Source: Coriobacteriaceae bacterium
GTDB lineage: Bacteria; Actinomycetota; Coriobacteriia; Coriobacteriales; QAMH01
DNA length: 64,000 nucleotides
Direction: 5' to 3'
Assembly (NCBI GenBank): GCA_025992705.1
Contig: DAJPGJ010000001.1
Coordinates: 1,240,001 to 1,304,000 of the forward strand
The stretch's first letter is position 1. Each line of letters opens with the position of its first letter. The position numbers were made by a program, and so were the translations under genes. Positions 1-9,275 of the stretch are shown here, piece by piece. Below the pieces are notes generated by a model. It was not told where the DNA came from. It did no database searches and saw nothing but the letters and a program-made list of their open reading frames with translations.

Positions 1-131
1 TCGACCTGCGTCACGACGGGGTTGAAGGTTTGCGTTGCCCCGACGAACTTGAAGCCGCAGCGTGGGCATGAGGTTTGCGAACCATCGACGGGCTCATTGC
101 AGATGGGGCAGACAAAACTGGAAGCAGGCAC
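1..131 (-). CDS. Zinc-ribbon protein, 3' part cut off by the window edge
   Basis: Only the first 43 codons are in the window. A GTG start at 131 is preceded by GAAAGGA at a good distance; the ATG seven bases further upstream runs into a stop after 14 codons. The product starts VPASSFVCPICNEPV and carries two Cys-x2-Cys knuckles (CPIC and CPRC), so it begins with a zinc ribbon. Such ribbons often sit at the N-terminus of membrane or regulatory proteins in Actinobacteria, but the rest of this gene is outside the window and its function cannot be told. Confidence 0.7.
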   Translation of the reverse strand, partial: MPASSFVCPICNEPVDGSQTSCPRCGFKFVGATQTFNPVVTQV

Positions 132-191
132 GATACATCCTTTCAAATGCCAAAACACATGGCAGCTATTCTAGCACCGTAATGCGATACG

Positions 192-1607
192 TCAGGAGCC
201 ATAACCATAGACCGCAGCATTGTATGCAGCGACGTAATCGCGAATGTCCATCTCGAGTTCGGCGTTCATGCCCTGACCAGCCGTGCTCTGCACACGCTCG
301 ACTTCGGGCGCCTGCGCGTAGACGGTGCTCTGGGCTACGCATTGGTCGCCGGTGATCACGCCGACGCAGCGCACGAGCGAGGTAATGACCGAAGTGACGG
401 GTGACGGTCCCATCTTGTCCTCGAGCGCGACGAGGGGAACCGAAGCGACGATGTTCTCGCCCTGACGCCAGGTGATGGTGCCGACGGTATCTCCCTTGGC
501 AACGCCATCGGGCTTGTCGGTGAGGCGCACGTCAATCGCGATGTCACCGTTGAAGTCGAAGACCATGCCCGTTACTTCCTCCAAGACGCCCGCCTTTACG
601 GTCTTGTCGAGAAAGCCGCTCATGGGGGCATCGACGAGCACCTGTCCGGCAGACGCGAGCGTATACGGACGATAATGGGTGAAGCCCCAATCGAGAAGCT
701 TGTAGGCATCGATGAATCGCTGAACCTCGTCGGTGGAATCGAGCACGACGGCGTAGAGCTCGACACCGTTCTTGCTGGCGGCAGCCGCGAGGCATTGGCC
801 CGCCTTGTTCGTGAAGCCGGTCTTGACGCCGATGCAGTCATCCCAGGTGGCGAGCAGCGCGTTGGTCGTGAGCAGCTCCTTGGGCTCTCCGCTCAGGTTG
901 AGCGTGCAAGACTTCATGCCGACGATCTCGCGGAAGGTCGGGTCCTGCATGGCATAGCGCACGATGACGCTGATGTCTGCGGCAGATGAATAGTGATTCT
1001 CGGCGTCGAGGCCGTGCGGGTTCTGGAACTGGGTGTTCACGAGACCCATCTGCTGGGCCTTCGCGTTCATCATCTGAACGAATTCCTTCTCGCCACCCGC
1101 AATGCCCTCGGCGATGGCCATGGAGGCATCGTTACCCGAGTGAACGAGGAGACCAGAGACGAGGTCGCGCAACGTGACCTGTTGTCCGGCAACCAGTCCC
1201 GCGCTCGACTCTCCCACGGATGCCGCACGAGGCGAAACGGTGAAGACTTCGTCAAGGTCACCGTTTTCGAGCGCGACGATTGCCGTCATCGTCTTGGTGA
1301 TGGAGGCCATCGCACGATGCTCGTCTTGCCCGCGCGCCCACAGGACGTTACCGTCCTCATCGACGAGTATGCCGTAGGGAGACTCGATAGCCGGAGCCTC
1401 GGTGATGTTCATGCCGCGGTCGTTGACCGTTGACTGTCCGACGTAGTCGTTTCCGTTGATGGCAGCATGGGCAGTGCCCGGCGCAACAAGACACAGCGCG
1501 CACGCAAGCACGAGCGCAAGCGCGATGCCGGCAAGCGAGGTCAGGTGCCCACGCTGACGCGCAAGCACCTGCATCTTCGAGCCTATGTCATGCGGGCTGA
1601 CTTGCAT
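192..1607 (-). CDS. dacA: D-alanyl-D-alanine carboxypeptidase (PBP5/DacA type)
   Basis: Serine peptidase of family S11 that trims the terminal D-Ala from peptidoglycan stem peptides outside the membrane. The 471-residue product has a signal peptide (hydrophobic stretch about residues 24-43, ending near AHA) and all three active-site motifs: SITK (Ser102, Lys105), SGN (157-159) and KTG (262-264). A C-terminal beta domain follows, as in PBP5. The start has GGGAGATCC before ATG. It lies 15 bases behind the ACT-domain gene, so it is probably on the same transcript, although the functions look unrelated. Confidence 0.9.
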   Translation of the reverse strand: MQVSPHDIGSKMQVLARQRGHLTSLAGIALALVLACALCLVAPGTAHAAINGNDYVGQSTVNDRGMNITEAPAIESPYGILVDEDGNVLWARGQDEHRAMASITKTMTAIVALENGDLDEVFTVSPRAASVGESSAGLVAGQQVTLRDLVSGLLVHSGNDASMAIAEGIAGGEKEFVQMMNAKAQQMGLVNTQFQNPHGLDAENHYSSAADISVIVRYAMQDPTFREIVGMKSCTLNLSGEPKELLTTNALLATWDDCIGVKTGFTNKAGQCLAAAASKNGVELYAVVLDSTDEVQRFIDAYKLLDWGFTHYRPYTLASAGQVLVDAPMSGFLDKTVKAGVLEEVTGMVFDFNGDIAIDVRLTDKPDGVAKGDTVGTITWRQGENIVASVPLVALEDKMGPSPVTSVITSLVRCVGVITGDQCVAQSTVYAQAPEVERVQSTAGQGMNAELEMDIRDYVAAYNAAVYGYGS

Positions 1608-1622
1608 GGATCTCCCTTGCGA

Positions 1623-2048
1623 CTACTGTGCGGTCTTGTAGAGGTCCTCGGGATGAAGCACCTTGAAGCCGGCCCCTTCGAGTGTGCCAATCGCAGACTC
1701 GTCGACCTTGAAAGCGACCGTCGCGCCCTTGTCGGCATCCGCAAAGCAATAGCAATACTCGATGTTGATGCCGGCGTCATCGAGCGCGTCGAGCACGCTG
1801 GCGAGGCCGCCCGGAACATCGGGCACTTCGACGGCGACGACCTTCGTGAGGTTGGCCGTGAATCCGGCTTCGGAAATGGCTGCGACCGCGCCCTTCGGGT
1901 CATCGCAGATGATGCGCGCGATGCCGTAGTCGGTCGTGTCTGCCAGAGCCAGCGAGTGCATCTGGATGTCCGCGTCACCCAAGGCGCGGCACAGAGAGGT
2001 GAGACGGCCCTTTGTGTTCTCGAGAAATACCGTAAGCTGGTCAATCAT
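1623..2048 (-). CDS. Tandem ACT-domain amino-acid-binding protein
   Basis: A 141-residue protein made of two ACT modules (about 1-70 and 71-141), with a typical beginning MIDQLTVFLENTKGRL. ACT domains bind amino acids allosterically. The start overlaps the stop of the phenylacetate-CoA ligase gene (TAATG), so the two are translationally coupled. PaaK plus small ACT protein is a recurrent pair in anaerobes, and the ACT protein may sense aromatic amino acids or their products. No catalytic residues are apparent. Confidence 0.85.
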   Translation of the reverse strand: MIDQLTVFLENTKGRLTSLCRALGDADIQMHSLALADTTDYGIARIICDDPKGAVAAISEAGFTANLTKVVAVEVPDVPGGLASVLDALDDAGINIEYCYCFADADKGATVAFKVDESAIGTLEGAGFKVLHPEDLYKTAQ

Positions 2049-3358
2049 TACTTGTCCTCCCCATCACGCAGGTCAACGATGCGCACGGCCTTGCCCTCGG
2101 AGCGCTGGATGGTGTGCGGCTCGACGATCTTGATATTGATGCTGACGGCGAGCTCGTCCTTGAGCGCCTGTTGCATGCGACGTTGCAGTTCTTCGATCTT
2201 GCGAATCTCGTCAATCGGGAAATCGGGATTGATTTCGATCTTGAGCGTGGCGATGTCGAGACCACCTTCGCGCGTGAGCTCGATCTGATACCAGTCCGCG
2301 ATCTCGGGGAACGCGGCGCATACGTTCTCGATCTGGCTCGGGAACACCTGGACGCCACGGACCTTGAACATGTCGTCAGTGCGGCCATGCAGACGGTCGA
2401 TGCGACGATGCGTGCGACCACAGCCGCACTCGCCGGGCATGATGCGCGTGATGTCACGCGTGCGGTAGCGCACGACCGGCGAAGCCTCCTTGGTGAGCGT
2501 GGTGATGACGAGCTCGCCCCATTCGCCGTCGGGCACGGGCTCGTGGGTCTCGGGATCGAGGATCTCGACGAAGAAGTGGTCCTCGGCGACATGCAGGCCG
2601 TTTTGCTCGCCGCATTCCATGGCAACGCCCGGCCCCATGACCTCGGTCAGTCCATATACGTCATAGACCTTGTAGCCAAGCTTGTCCTCGAGGTTCTTGC
2701 GGAATTGGTCCGAGAAGGCCTCGGCGCCATGGATGCCCGCCTTGAGCGTGAAGTCCTTGCGCGGGTCAAGACCCATCTCGATGGCCGTATCCGCGATGTG
2801 CATGGCATAGCTCGGCGTGCAGCACAGGATGGAAGAGCCCATGGACTGCAGCACCTTGATCTGGCGCTTCGTATTGCCAGCGGACATCGGGATGGTCTCC
2901 GCACCCACGGCCAAACCACCGTAGTGCGCACCGAGACCGCCCGTGAAAAGACCGTAGCCGTAGCAAACGTGCACGACGTCGTCGACGTCACCACCTGCGT
3001 AGCCAATGCCACGCGCAAAGCAATCGCCCCAGGAGCGGATGTCGGCATCGGTATAACCAGACACGGTCGCAACGCCCGTCGTGCCGCTCGACATGTGGAT
3101 TTCCTTCACGTCCTCACGAGGTACGGCGAAGAGCTTATAGGGATAGGCATCGCGCATGTCCTGCTTGGTGGTGAAGGGAGCCCTTTGAAGATCTTCGAAC
3201 GACTCGACGGTATGCGGGTCGAATCCCGCCTCGTCAAAGGTCTTCTTGTAAAAGTCGATGTTCTCGTAACAGTTGACGAGGGTCTCCCTCAAGCGCTCGA
3301 GCTGCAGTTCTTCGAGCTTTCCCCGATCCATGTGGGTTATTTCGTCTTGGTACGCCAT
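2048..3358 (-). CDS. paaK: Phenylacetate-CoA ligase
   Basis: Adenylate-forming enzyme of 436 residues, the usual PaaK length, activating an aryl acid with ATP and CoA in the cytoplasm. The P-loop-like motif SSGTTG (about residue 90) and the acetate-binding region DVYGLTEVMGPG are visible, as is the C-terminal hinge and lid domain (about 330-436). In strict anaerobes without the aerobic Paa pathway this family commonly serves fermentation or activation of aromatic acids. It is first in an apparent paaK-ACT-dacA run. The exact substrate (phenylacetate, indoleacetate or other) cannot be told. Confidence 0.9.
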   Translation of the reverse strand: MAYQDEITHMDRGKLEELQLERLRETLVNCYENIDFYKKTFDEAGFDPHTVESFEDLQRAPFTTKQDMRDAYPYKLFAVPREDVKEIHMSSGTTGVATVSGYTDADIRSWGDCFARGIGYAGGDVDDVVHVCYGYGLFTGGLGAHYGGLAVGAETIPMSAGNTKRQIKVLQSMGSSILCCTPSYAMHIADTAIEMGLDPRKDFTLKAGIHGAEAFSDQFRKNLEDKLGYKVYDVYGLTEVMGPGVAMECGEQNGLHVAEDHFFVEILDPETHEPVPDGEWGELVITTLTKEASPVVRYRTRDITRIMPGECGCGRTHRRIDRLHGRTDDMFKVRGVQVFPSQIENVCAAFPEIADWYQIELTREGGLDIATLKIEINPDFPIDEIRKIEELQRRMQQALKDELAVSINIKIVEPHTIQRSEGKAVRIVDLRDGEDK

Positions 3359-3421
3359 GCCTCTTGCCTTCCTGGAATCGTGCCACTTTCTATCATCCGG
3401 GGGCAGCGCCCCGCAATGCCA

Positions 3422-5929
3422 TTATTCGGCCGCAGGCGGATCGGCAGCAGAAGCCGGAGCTGGTGTGTCGGGGCCTACGGTGATGATTTCATTTTGCGCC
3501 GAGTAAATCGAGTGGAAGGTGACATCGTGCAACACCGTACCGTCAGCGGCTTTTGCGAGGTAGCGGATGTCAATGCTGCGACCATCCTGACCGCTCTGCG
3601 TCATCTTGCGCTCGCCCGGGGCAAGCTCGGGATCAACCTCGGTGATCGAGACGTACTTGTCGCCGGCCTTCCAATCGCCGCGTTGGCAGTCAACCGTGCG
3701 GCCATCCTTGGTACCCCAGAAACTGACGACGACGTTATCATCGGTCACGTTTGCCGTCATGAGCACGTAGGTCGACATGTCGTTGACCCATTTGAGATCG
3801 GGCGACTTCCACGAGACCGTGGCATCGGCGAAACCGTAATCATCGTAGGAAGCGATGTAGAAGTCGTGATTTACGCGCTCCTGGATGCCGAGGCCCGAGA
3901 AGCAGGCGGCGTTGAAGATGCATGTCGCGATCTGGCAGATGCCGCCGCCGAGTTGGTCCTCATGCTTGCCGTTGACGATGACGGGGGCCGTCTGGAAGCC
4001 CTTCTCGGCCGTACGCTCGCCCGTGGTGCCATTGAACGACCAGGTCGCACCCGGTGCCACGAGGGAGTTATTGATGAGGCGACAGAGCAACTTGATGTTG
4101 TTGATGCGCTCCGAGGAGCCCGACAGCGGAATCGTCCAAGTTGCGAGGCGCTCGGTAATGCCCATGGCCTGCGCTTTCTCGGTGGTGAGCTCAGGTTGGA
4201 TGGTAACGTCTACGAGCGAGATGGTGCGGCTGCTCGCCGTCGTGGCATCCGGCTCGCCGAAAAGCAGGTCCTGTAAGGCGATCTCTGCGGCGGATCGATC
4301 GGGACCGTAGCCCTCGACGGCAGCGACGAGCACCACCTCGCCGGAGCTCGTGTCGAAGTAGGCGTCAGTGGCGCCTCCCGTTGCAGCCGCTCCAAGGATG
4401 CCGACCAAATAGCGATCGGTCTTCTCCTGATCGACGTATGCCTGCAGGACATAGCCCGAATCCGGATCGACCCAGGCCGAGGTGTCGTAATTCGAAACCG
4501 TCGTGCCGTCAGCGACGACCTTTTGCGTGCCGCTGCCGAAGACGAGCACCTCATCGGGCGTGAGCACCTGCAGGCTGATGAGCTCACCAAGGTCTGCGGT
4601 GTCGAGCGTCCAGGTGTCAGGGTCATGCACGATGGTGACGTTCTCGGCGATGGCCGCCTTGACGTCATCGGCGACCTTCTGGGCGGTGGCCGGCCTGATG
4701 TGCATCGGATCGGTCTTCATCGGGATGACGAAGGGGAAATTGTCAGGCGAGAACGCGCTCGCACTGAAGCGCTTGATAAAGGTGGGGGCATCGACCGACC
4801 AGCCGTCGCTACCGTTGGCAACGGAGACGGCGCCATCCTCGATGCGTATGGTGCTATCCACGATGGGCAAACCGATCTCCTGGTTGATCTCCGTCGCAAG
4901 TGCATTGAAGCGCTCGTCGCGCACGGAGACGGTGGCGTCGAGATGCGTGCCGCCGAACCAGGAAAAGAAGCGCTCGGCGACGAAATTGCCCTGACGACCC
5001 ACGAGATAGGCCTCCTCGGCAAGCGCTTCGCCATCGACGTAGGCACCGATGGTCTCGGCCGTTATGTTCCACTTGTCGATCGTGCCGTCATCGTTGATGT
5101 CCGAGCCCGCCGCCGTCTCGTCGGCATGAGCTTGCTCGATGCCACCTGACGGAATCTGCGCCCCATCGGCCGAGGCAATATCGGCACTCTCGTAAATGGT
5201 CACGTGCGCATTGGAGAGCTTGGGGGAAAGCTCCTCGTTGATCTTGGTGGCGGCATCCTGCACGCTCATGCCACCAACCTCGATACCCTGCACGGAGACG
5301 CCAGGGTGAATCCTGCCAAACGAGGAGAAGATGTCGACGCACGTGTATATGAGCAGAAGCGCGACGATGATGAAGACCGGGATCATGATCTGGAGGTGCG
5401 ACTTGGTATAGGCGATGAACTCGTTCGAGGTGCTTGGGGTGCGTGCTGCGGGCATGCCCTTTTCGCGCGCACGGGCATTGGGACTTGCCGCCTGCGTGCG
5501 GGAGAAGCGCCCGAACGCGTTGCGCGCGGACTGAGCCGAACGAGCCTTCGATTGTTGATCACCGCCGATTGCGCCAAAACCCTGCGTGGTAGACGAGCCG
5601 CTCTTCGAAGCCCAGGGAGAGGACGAGCTGCTGAGACGGCTCGGCGCGCTTGAGAGCGTACCGGCCTTGCTCGCCTTCGAGGTGGTGGTCGTGCGCGGAA
5701 TCTTTGAGGCGCGCGTGGCCTTGGGAATACGCAAGGTCTTCGATGACTTGGGAACTTTTGCCGCCTTCGCGGGTTTCGAAGCCTTGGGAATGGCCTCTGC
5801 CTTGGGGGTTTGCACGGGCTTGGAGGCAGGTTGCTTCACCGACTTGCGTGCCGTCGGCTTGAAGGCAGACGCACCCGATGCGGGTCGCATTCGCTTGCTG
5901 GGCTCTGGCTTGTTAGTCGAATCGGTCAC
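3422..5929 (-). CDS. VanW-family cell-wall protein with basic N-terminal tail
   Basis: An 835-residue protein. Residues 1-170 are low-complexity and rich in Lys, Ala, Ser and Pro, a probably cytoplasmic tail; one membrane segment lies at about 181-203 (IMIPVFIIVALLLIY). The outer part has peptidoglycan-binding-4 style repeats (about 205-560), then a VanW domain (about 600-740, with WSFNGTTGER and GGGICQIATC). YoaR/VanW proteins of this layout act at the cell wall; the biochemical activity of VanW is unknown. The start is GTG at 5929 with only a weak ribosome site (AGAGG about 12 bases upstream). It stands alone, with 63 bases to paaK and 143 to pgsA. Confidence 0.85.
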   Translation of the reverse strand: MTDSTNKPEPSKRMRPASGASAFKPTARKSVKQPASKPVQTPKAEAIPKASKPAKAAKVPKSSKTLRIPKATRASKIPRTTTTSKASKAGTLSSAPSRLSSSSSPWASKSGSSTTQGFGAIGGDQQSKARSAQSARNAFGRFSRTQAASPNARAREKGMPAARTPSTSNEFIAYTKSHLQIMIPVFIIVALLLIYTCVDIFSSFGRIHPGVSVQGIEVGGMSVQDAATKINEELSPKLSNAHVTIYESADIASADGAQIPSGGIEQAHADETAAGSDINDDGTIDKWNITAETIGAYVDGEALAEEAYLVGRQGNFVAERFFSWFGGTHLDATVSVRDERFNALATEINQEIGLPIVDSTIRIEDGAVSVANGSDGWSVDAPTFIKRFSASAFSPDNFPFVIPMKTDPMHIRPATAQKVADDVKAAIAENVTIVHDPDTWTLDTADLGELISLQVLTPDEVLVFGSGTQKVVADGTTVSNYDTSAWVDPDSGYVLQAYVDQEKTDRYLVGILGAAATGGATDAYFDTSSGEVVLVAAVEGYGPDRSAAEIALQDLLFGEPDATTASSRTISLVDVTIQPELTTEKAQAMGITERLATWTIPLSGSSERINNIKLLCRLINNSLVAPGATWSFNGTTGERTAEKGFQTAPVIVNGKHEDQLGGGICQIATCIFNAACFSGLGIQERVNHDFYIASYDDYGFADATVSWKSPDLKWVNDMSTYVLMTANVTDDNVVVSFWGTKDGRTVDCQRGDWKAGDKYVSITEVDPELAPGERKMTQSGQDGRSIDIRYLAKAADGTVLHDVTFHSIYSAQNEIITVGPDTPAPASAADPPAAE

Positions 5930-6072
5930 CTGTGCTCAAACCTCTTCTATCGGGCAATATGTGACTGCTAAGAATACCACCAATGACACGAGAGGTACCC
6001 TGCATAATTAAACGATTAAGCAAAATTTAATTCTCCTGCGCAAAAGCTGCACAGAACCTTGATATGCCCTGT

Positions 6073-6711
6073 TCAGGATGCTTTTGCGAGAAGGCGAATG
6101 CCCTTTATGACATAGATGACGAAGGCGATTATCGAGCAGATGAGACCTGCGTAGACGAACCAGATGCCGAGCAGGGCCTCATCGCCGCCAAAACCGGGGA
6201 GCCACACAGGCGCATCGGCAAGCCCGAGACCGGGAAGCAGAGGCATCCCGAGCAGGAGGAAGCAAAAGCCAATCATGATGAAGGCAGTCGCAAACTTTCC
6301 GACATAGACGACCGGCGGAACCTTGCCGACCCTGGCGAGTAGATAGCGTCCCCCGAGCAACAGGCAGAGGTCGCGCACGATGAGATAGACGAGTATCCAC
6401 AGGGGCAGACGCCCAAGTATGAAGATGGCGATAACCCCGACGGCGATGAGCAGCCTGTCGACGAAGGGATCGAAGAGCTTGCCGAGCTTGGAAACCTGAT
6501 GCGTGCGACGTGCGACCTGGCCATCGACCCAATCGGTCGAGGCGGCGACGGCGTACACGACGAGCGCCGCAATGTGATGGGGCGTGGCAAAGAGAAGCCA
6601 GAGAAAGAGCGGGAGAAGCAGCAGGCGCACGAGCGTAATCACGTTAGGAGCGGTGAGTACCTTGTCGAGCACTTGCTCCTCTTCGGTATGTGCCATCTCA
6701 TCTGATGCCAT
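6073..6711 (-). CDS. pgsA: CDP-diacylglycerol-glycerol-3-phosphate 3-phosphatidyltransferase
   Basis: Membrane enzyme making phosphatidylglycerophosphate from CDP-diacylglycerol and glycerol-3-phosphate. The 212-residue product contains the complete CDP-alcohol phosphotransferase signature: Asp60, Asp63-Gly64, Ala67-Arg68, Gly77, Asp81, Asp85, and several membrane helices. The start MASDEMAH was chosen because GAGGAG precedes it; the longer upstream frame overlaps echF and reads as nonsense. Only 26 bases separate it from echF, so it may be transcribed with the hydrogenase operon. Confidence 0.9.
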   Translation of the reverse strand: MASDEMAHTEEEQVLDKVLTAPNVITLVRLLLLPLFLWLLFATPHHIAALVVYAVAASTDWVDGQVARRTHQVSKLGKLFDPFVDRLLIAVGVIAIFILGRLPLWILVYLIVRDLCLLLGGRYLLARVGKVPPVVYVGKFATAFIMIGFCFLLLGMPLLPGLGLADAPVWLPGFGGDEALLGIWFVYAGLICSIIAFVIYVIKGIRLLAKAS

Positions 6712-6737
6712 CGAAAACTCCTCTGGCAAAATTCGGA

Positions 6738-7220
6738 CTACTCCCCCGCTGGTGCGTTGCCAGCTGCCTCCTCGGCAGCCTTCTTCGCCGCAGCGGCTTT
6801 CTTCTTCTCTTCGGCAGCCTTGAGTGCAGCTGCCTTCTTTTCGGCGGCGATGCGTGCCTTTTCGGCTTTCTCCTCTTCGGTGAGCTCGTAGACACGCGTC
6901 GTCTGGTTGTCCGTCGTGATGGGCGGACGCTCCTTGAGCATTTCGAGGTCCTTGGTCGGGCAGGATGCCACGCAGGCGCCACAGGCGATGCACTTGTAGG
7001 GCCAGTAGGTCCAGCGCGACTCATTGCGATCAACGACGATGGAATCGGCGGGGCACTTGCGCTGGCACATGCCGCAGAAGATGCAGTTATGGATGTCGAT
7101 CATGTCGATCTGGCCACGTGCGTTCTCGAAGGCCTCGCGTACCTCGTAGGGATATTTCCTCGTCGCGCGCTTGCTGAACAGGCTCTTGAGCGTCAGTCCG
7201 CCCAGTTTGAATACACCCAT
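6738..7220 (-). CDS. echF: Ech-type hydrogenase 2[4Fe-4S] ferredoxin-like subunit (EchF/NuoI-like)
   Basis: Polyferredoxin subunit of 160 residues that should pass electrons between ferredoxin and the hydrogenase small subunit. Two CxxCxxCxxxC clusters are seen (Cys46, 49, 52, 56 and 77, 80, 83, 87). After about residue 115 comes an unusual tail of alternating Ala, Lys and Glu (likely a charged helix) that NuoI/EchF proteins normally lack. The start MGVFKLGG is preceded by AGGTAGAG and lies 4 bases from the echE stop. Last hydrogenase gene of the operon. Confidence 0.85.
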   Translation of the reverse strand: MGVFKLGGLTLKSLFSKRATRKYPYEVREAFENARGQIDMIDIHNCIFCGMCQRKCPADSIVVDRNESRWTYWPYKCIACGACVASCPTKDLEMLKERPPITTDNQTTRVYELTEEEKAEKARIAAEKKAAALKAAEEKKKAAAAKKAAEEAAGNAPAGE

Positions 7221-7224
7221 CTCT

Positions 7225-8313
7225 CTACCTTTCAGTGCAGCTGATGCACGGGTCAATCGTGAGGACGACCATGGGTACGTCAGCAAGCTCGACGTTGGAA
7301 AGCGCGGCAACCATGCCTGCGATGTTTTGACTCGTCGGCGTGCGCACGCGCATGCGGGCGAGATTCTTGGTACCGTTGCCCTTCGAGTAATAGAAAGCCT
7401 GGCCACGGGGCTGTTCGAGCGTCGTCATCGCCTGGGCTCCATCCTCGGGCGCGCCCTTGACAGGCACCATGACCTCGCCATCGGGAATCTTGTCGACGAG
7501 CTCGGCAATGATGTCGATGGATTGCAGCACCTCGCGCACGCGTACATCGCAGCGCGCGTAGCAGTCGCCGCCATCGGAGAGCACGGGTTCGAAGGAGGCG
7601 AGCTCGCCGTAGGCACCGATACCGTTGAGGCGCTCGTCGGTGGCGACGCTGGAGGCGCGTGCGAAGGGGCCGACCATCGAGAGCTCGAGGGCTTTCTCGG
7701 TCGAGATGTGCCCGACACCGACCATGCGGCTCTTGACGGAGGAATCCTCGAGCAGGGTCTTGGCGATGCTGCGGTACTCCTCACGCAGCCTTTCGAGCTT
7801 GATCACGATGCCGGCGAGCGTCTCGTTGGAGACTTCCTGGCGAAAGCCGCCTACATCGCAGGCGGAAAAGATGACGCGGCCACCCGTGACCTGCTCGAAG
7901 ATGTCGAGAACGGTCTCGCGCAAACGCCAAGCATGCATGAACAGGGCCTCGAAGCCAAAGCCATCGGCCAGCAGGCCGAGCCACAACAGATGGCTGTGCA
8001 TACGGGAGAGCTCGTGGAAGATCACGCGCAGGTAGGCAGCGCGATCGGTGATTTCGATGCCCATGAGCTTCTCGACGCACTCGGAATAGCCGAGCGAGTG
8101 GCCGAACGAGCAGATGCCGCAGATGCGCTCGGTCACGTAGACGAACTGCGTGTAGTCACGCTTTTCGACGAGCTTCTCGAGACCACGGTGAACGTAGCCA
8201 ATGCGCGGAATGGCATTGACGACGGTCTCGTCCTCCAAGACGAGATCGAGGTGCACGGGCTCGGGAAGGACGGGGTGTTGCGGTCCGAACGGGACAACGG
8301 TGCGTTTACTCAT
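7225..8313 (-). CDS. echE: Ech-type [NiFe] hydrogenase large subunit (EchE/NuoD-like)
   Basis: Catalytic subunit of 362 residues. Both nickel-binding Cys pairs are present: CGIC (Cys65, Cys68) and DPCISC (Cys356, Cys359), which separates it from complex I NuoD, where they are lost. The protein ends DPCISCTER, three residues after the last ligand, so there is no C-terminal peptide for a maturation protease. That is known for some group 4 enzymes such as CooH and Ech. Its start overlaps the echD stop by 8 bases. No hyp maturation genes are in the window. Confidence 0.9.
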   Translation of the reverse strand: MSKRTVVPFGPQHPVLPEPVHLDLVLEDETVVNAIPRIGYVHRGLEKLVEKRDYTQFVYVTERICGICSFGHSLGYSECVEKLMGIEITDRAAYLRVIFHELSRMHSHLLWLGLLADGFGFEALFMHAWRLRETVLDIFEQVTGGRVIFSACDVGGFRQEVSNETLAGIVIKLERLREEYRSIAKTLLEDSSVKSRMVGVGHISTEKALELSMVGPFARASSVATDERLNGIGAYGELASFEPVLSDGGDCYARCDVRVREVLQSIDIIAELVDKIPDGEVMVPVKGAPEDGAQAMTTLEQPRGQAFYYSKGNGTKNLARMRVRTPTSQNIAGMVAALSNVELADVPMVVLTIDPCISCTER

Positions 8314-8713
8314 TGCCGGCCTCCTTGTCCGTCTCGGGCTTTTCTTCGGCAGCGCGCGGATTCATCGGGAACTTCTGGGACACCTTGTAGAATTCCCCCT
8401 GGAAGTCCAGGTTGATGCCGTAAATGTTGACACCGAAGAGATCGTGCGTCTCGTTCTCGAAGACGAAGGCTGCGGGATAGAGCTCGGTTATCGAGGGAAC
8501 GGGCATGCCATCGGGAACGTTCACGGTCAAACCGGTGAGGCAGCCGTCAACGGCATCAGGTGCGATGAAGGTGTAGAGCAGCTCGCAGGAATCCTCGAGC
8601 GTCGTCGCGCAGATCTGCACGAAACGGTAATCACGCTGCTTGAAGTCGGAAACCGCCTCGAAGAGCGCATCGAGTTCCACGGTCTCAAACACGTTGGGCT
8701 GAAATAGTATCAT
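8306..8713 (-). CDS. echD: Ech-type hydrogenase subunit D (NuoC-like, 30-kDa family)
   Basis: A 135-residue member of the respiratory-chain 30-kDa (NuoC) family; EHDLFGV-type ending (ETHDLFGVNIYG, about 105-116) is the family signature. Stabilises the interface between the catalytic and small subunits at the cytoplasmic side. The start MILFQPN is preceded by AGGAGGGTGAGC; upstream codons in the same frame lie inside echC and were rejected. It lies between echC (10 bases) and echE (overlap), matching the Ech order. Confidence 0.85.
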   Translation of the reverse strand: MILFQPNVFETVELDALFEAVSDFKQRDYRFVQICATTLEDSCELLYTFIAPDAVDGCLTGLTVNVPDGMPVPSITELYPAAFVFENETHDLFGVNIYGINLDFQGEFYKVSQKFPMNPRAAEEKPETDKEAGNE

Positions 8714-8723
8714 GCTCACCCTC

Positions 8724-9257
8724 CTACTCGACGCCCGCACCCGAGGCACCGGGCACGTCATCGACATCGGCAACGGATGCATGCGCACCCGTCGAGGCTT
8801 GCGCGTCAGTCCGGTCCTTGTCGGCCGGATTCATCTTCATGGCCTTTGCCTTCTCCTCGAGAATCCCGACGCCTGCGATGACGGCATCGAGGATTGACTC
8901 GGGCTTGACGGCGCAGCCGGGGACATAGGCATCGACGGGAATGACGGTGTCGACGCCGCCCAGGATGTTGTAGCAGGTCTGGTAGACGCCACCACCGCAG
9001 GCGCACGCACCGCAGGCAACGACAACCTTGGGCTCGAGCATCTGATCGTAGATCTGCTTGACGACCGGCGCGTTCTGGTCGTTGATACCACCCGTGACGA
9101 CAAAGATGTCAGCATGCTTGGGATTGCCCGTGTTGACGACGCCGAAGCGCTCCGCATCATAGAGCGGAGTCAGCGCAGCGAGCACCTCGATGTCACAACC
9201 GTTGCAGCTCGAGCCATCGTAGTGAATGATCCAGGGTGACTTTCCCACGTTTGACAT
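8724..9257 (-). CDS. echC: Ech-type hydrogenase small subunit (EchC/NuoB-like)
   Basis: The [4Fe-4S] small subunit of 177 residues, carrying the proximal cluster N2 equivalent. Ligands seen: SSCNGCD (Cys18, Cys21), a Cys in ACGACACGGG (about 82-85) and PGCAVKPE (Cys115). The ATG at 9257 was chosen over a GTG three codons upstream because GGGAGG is well spaced for it. The C-terminal 35 residues are acidic and Ala/Asp-rich (ending about SVADVDDVPGASGAGVE), beyond the conserved domain. Fits third in the operon. Confidence 0.87.
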   Translation of the reverse strand: MSNVGKSPWIIHYDGSSCNGCDIEVLAALTPLYDAERFGVVNTGNPKHADIFVVTGGINDQNAPVVKQIYDQMLEPKVVVACGACACGGGVYQTCYNILGGVDTVIPVDAYVPGCAVKPESILDAVIAGVGILEEKAKAMKMNPADKDRTDAQASTGAHASVADVDDVPGASGAGVE

Positions 9258-9275
9258 AGTTGGCACCTCCCGATT

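Noticed and set aside
2114..4276. 720-codon plus-strand open frame
   Set aside because: Opposite two well-supported genes (paaK and the VanW protein); low-complexity translation and no ribosome site. It is a product of high GC codon bias.
7171..8415. 414-codon plus-strand open frame
   Set aside because: Antisense of echE and echD, whose motifs are certain.
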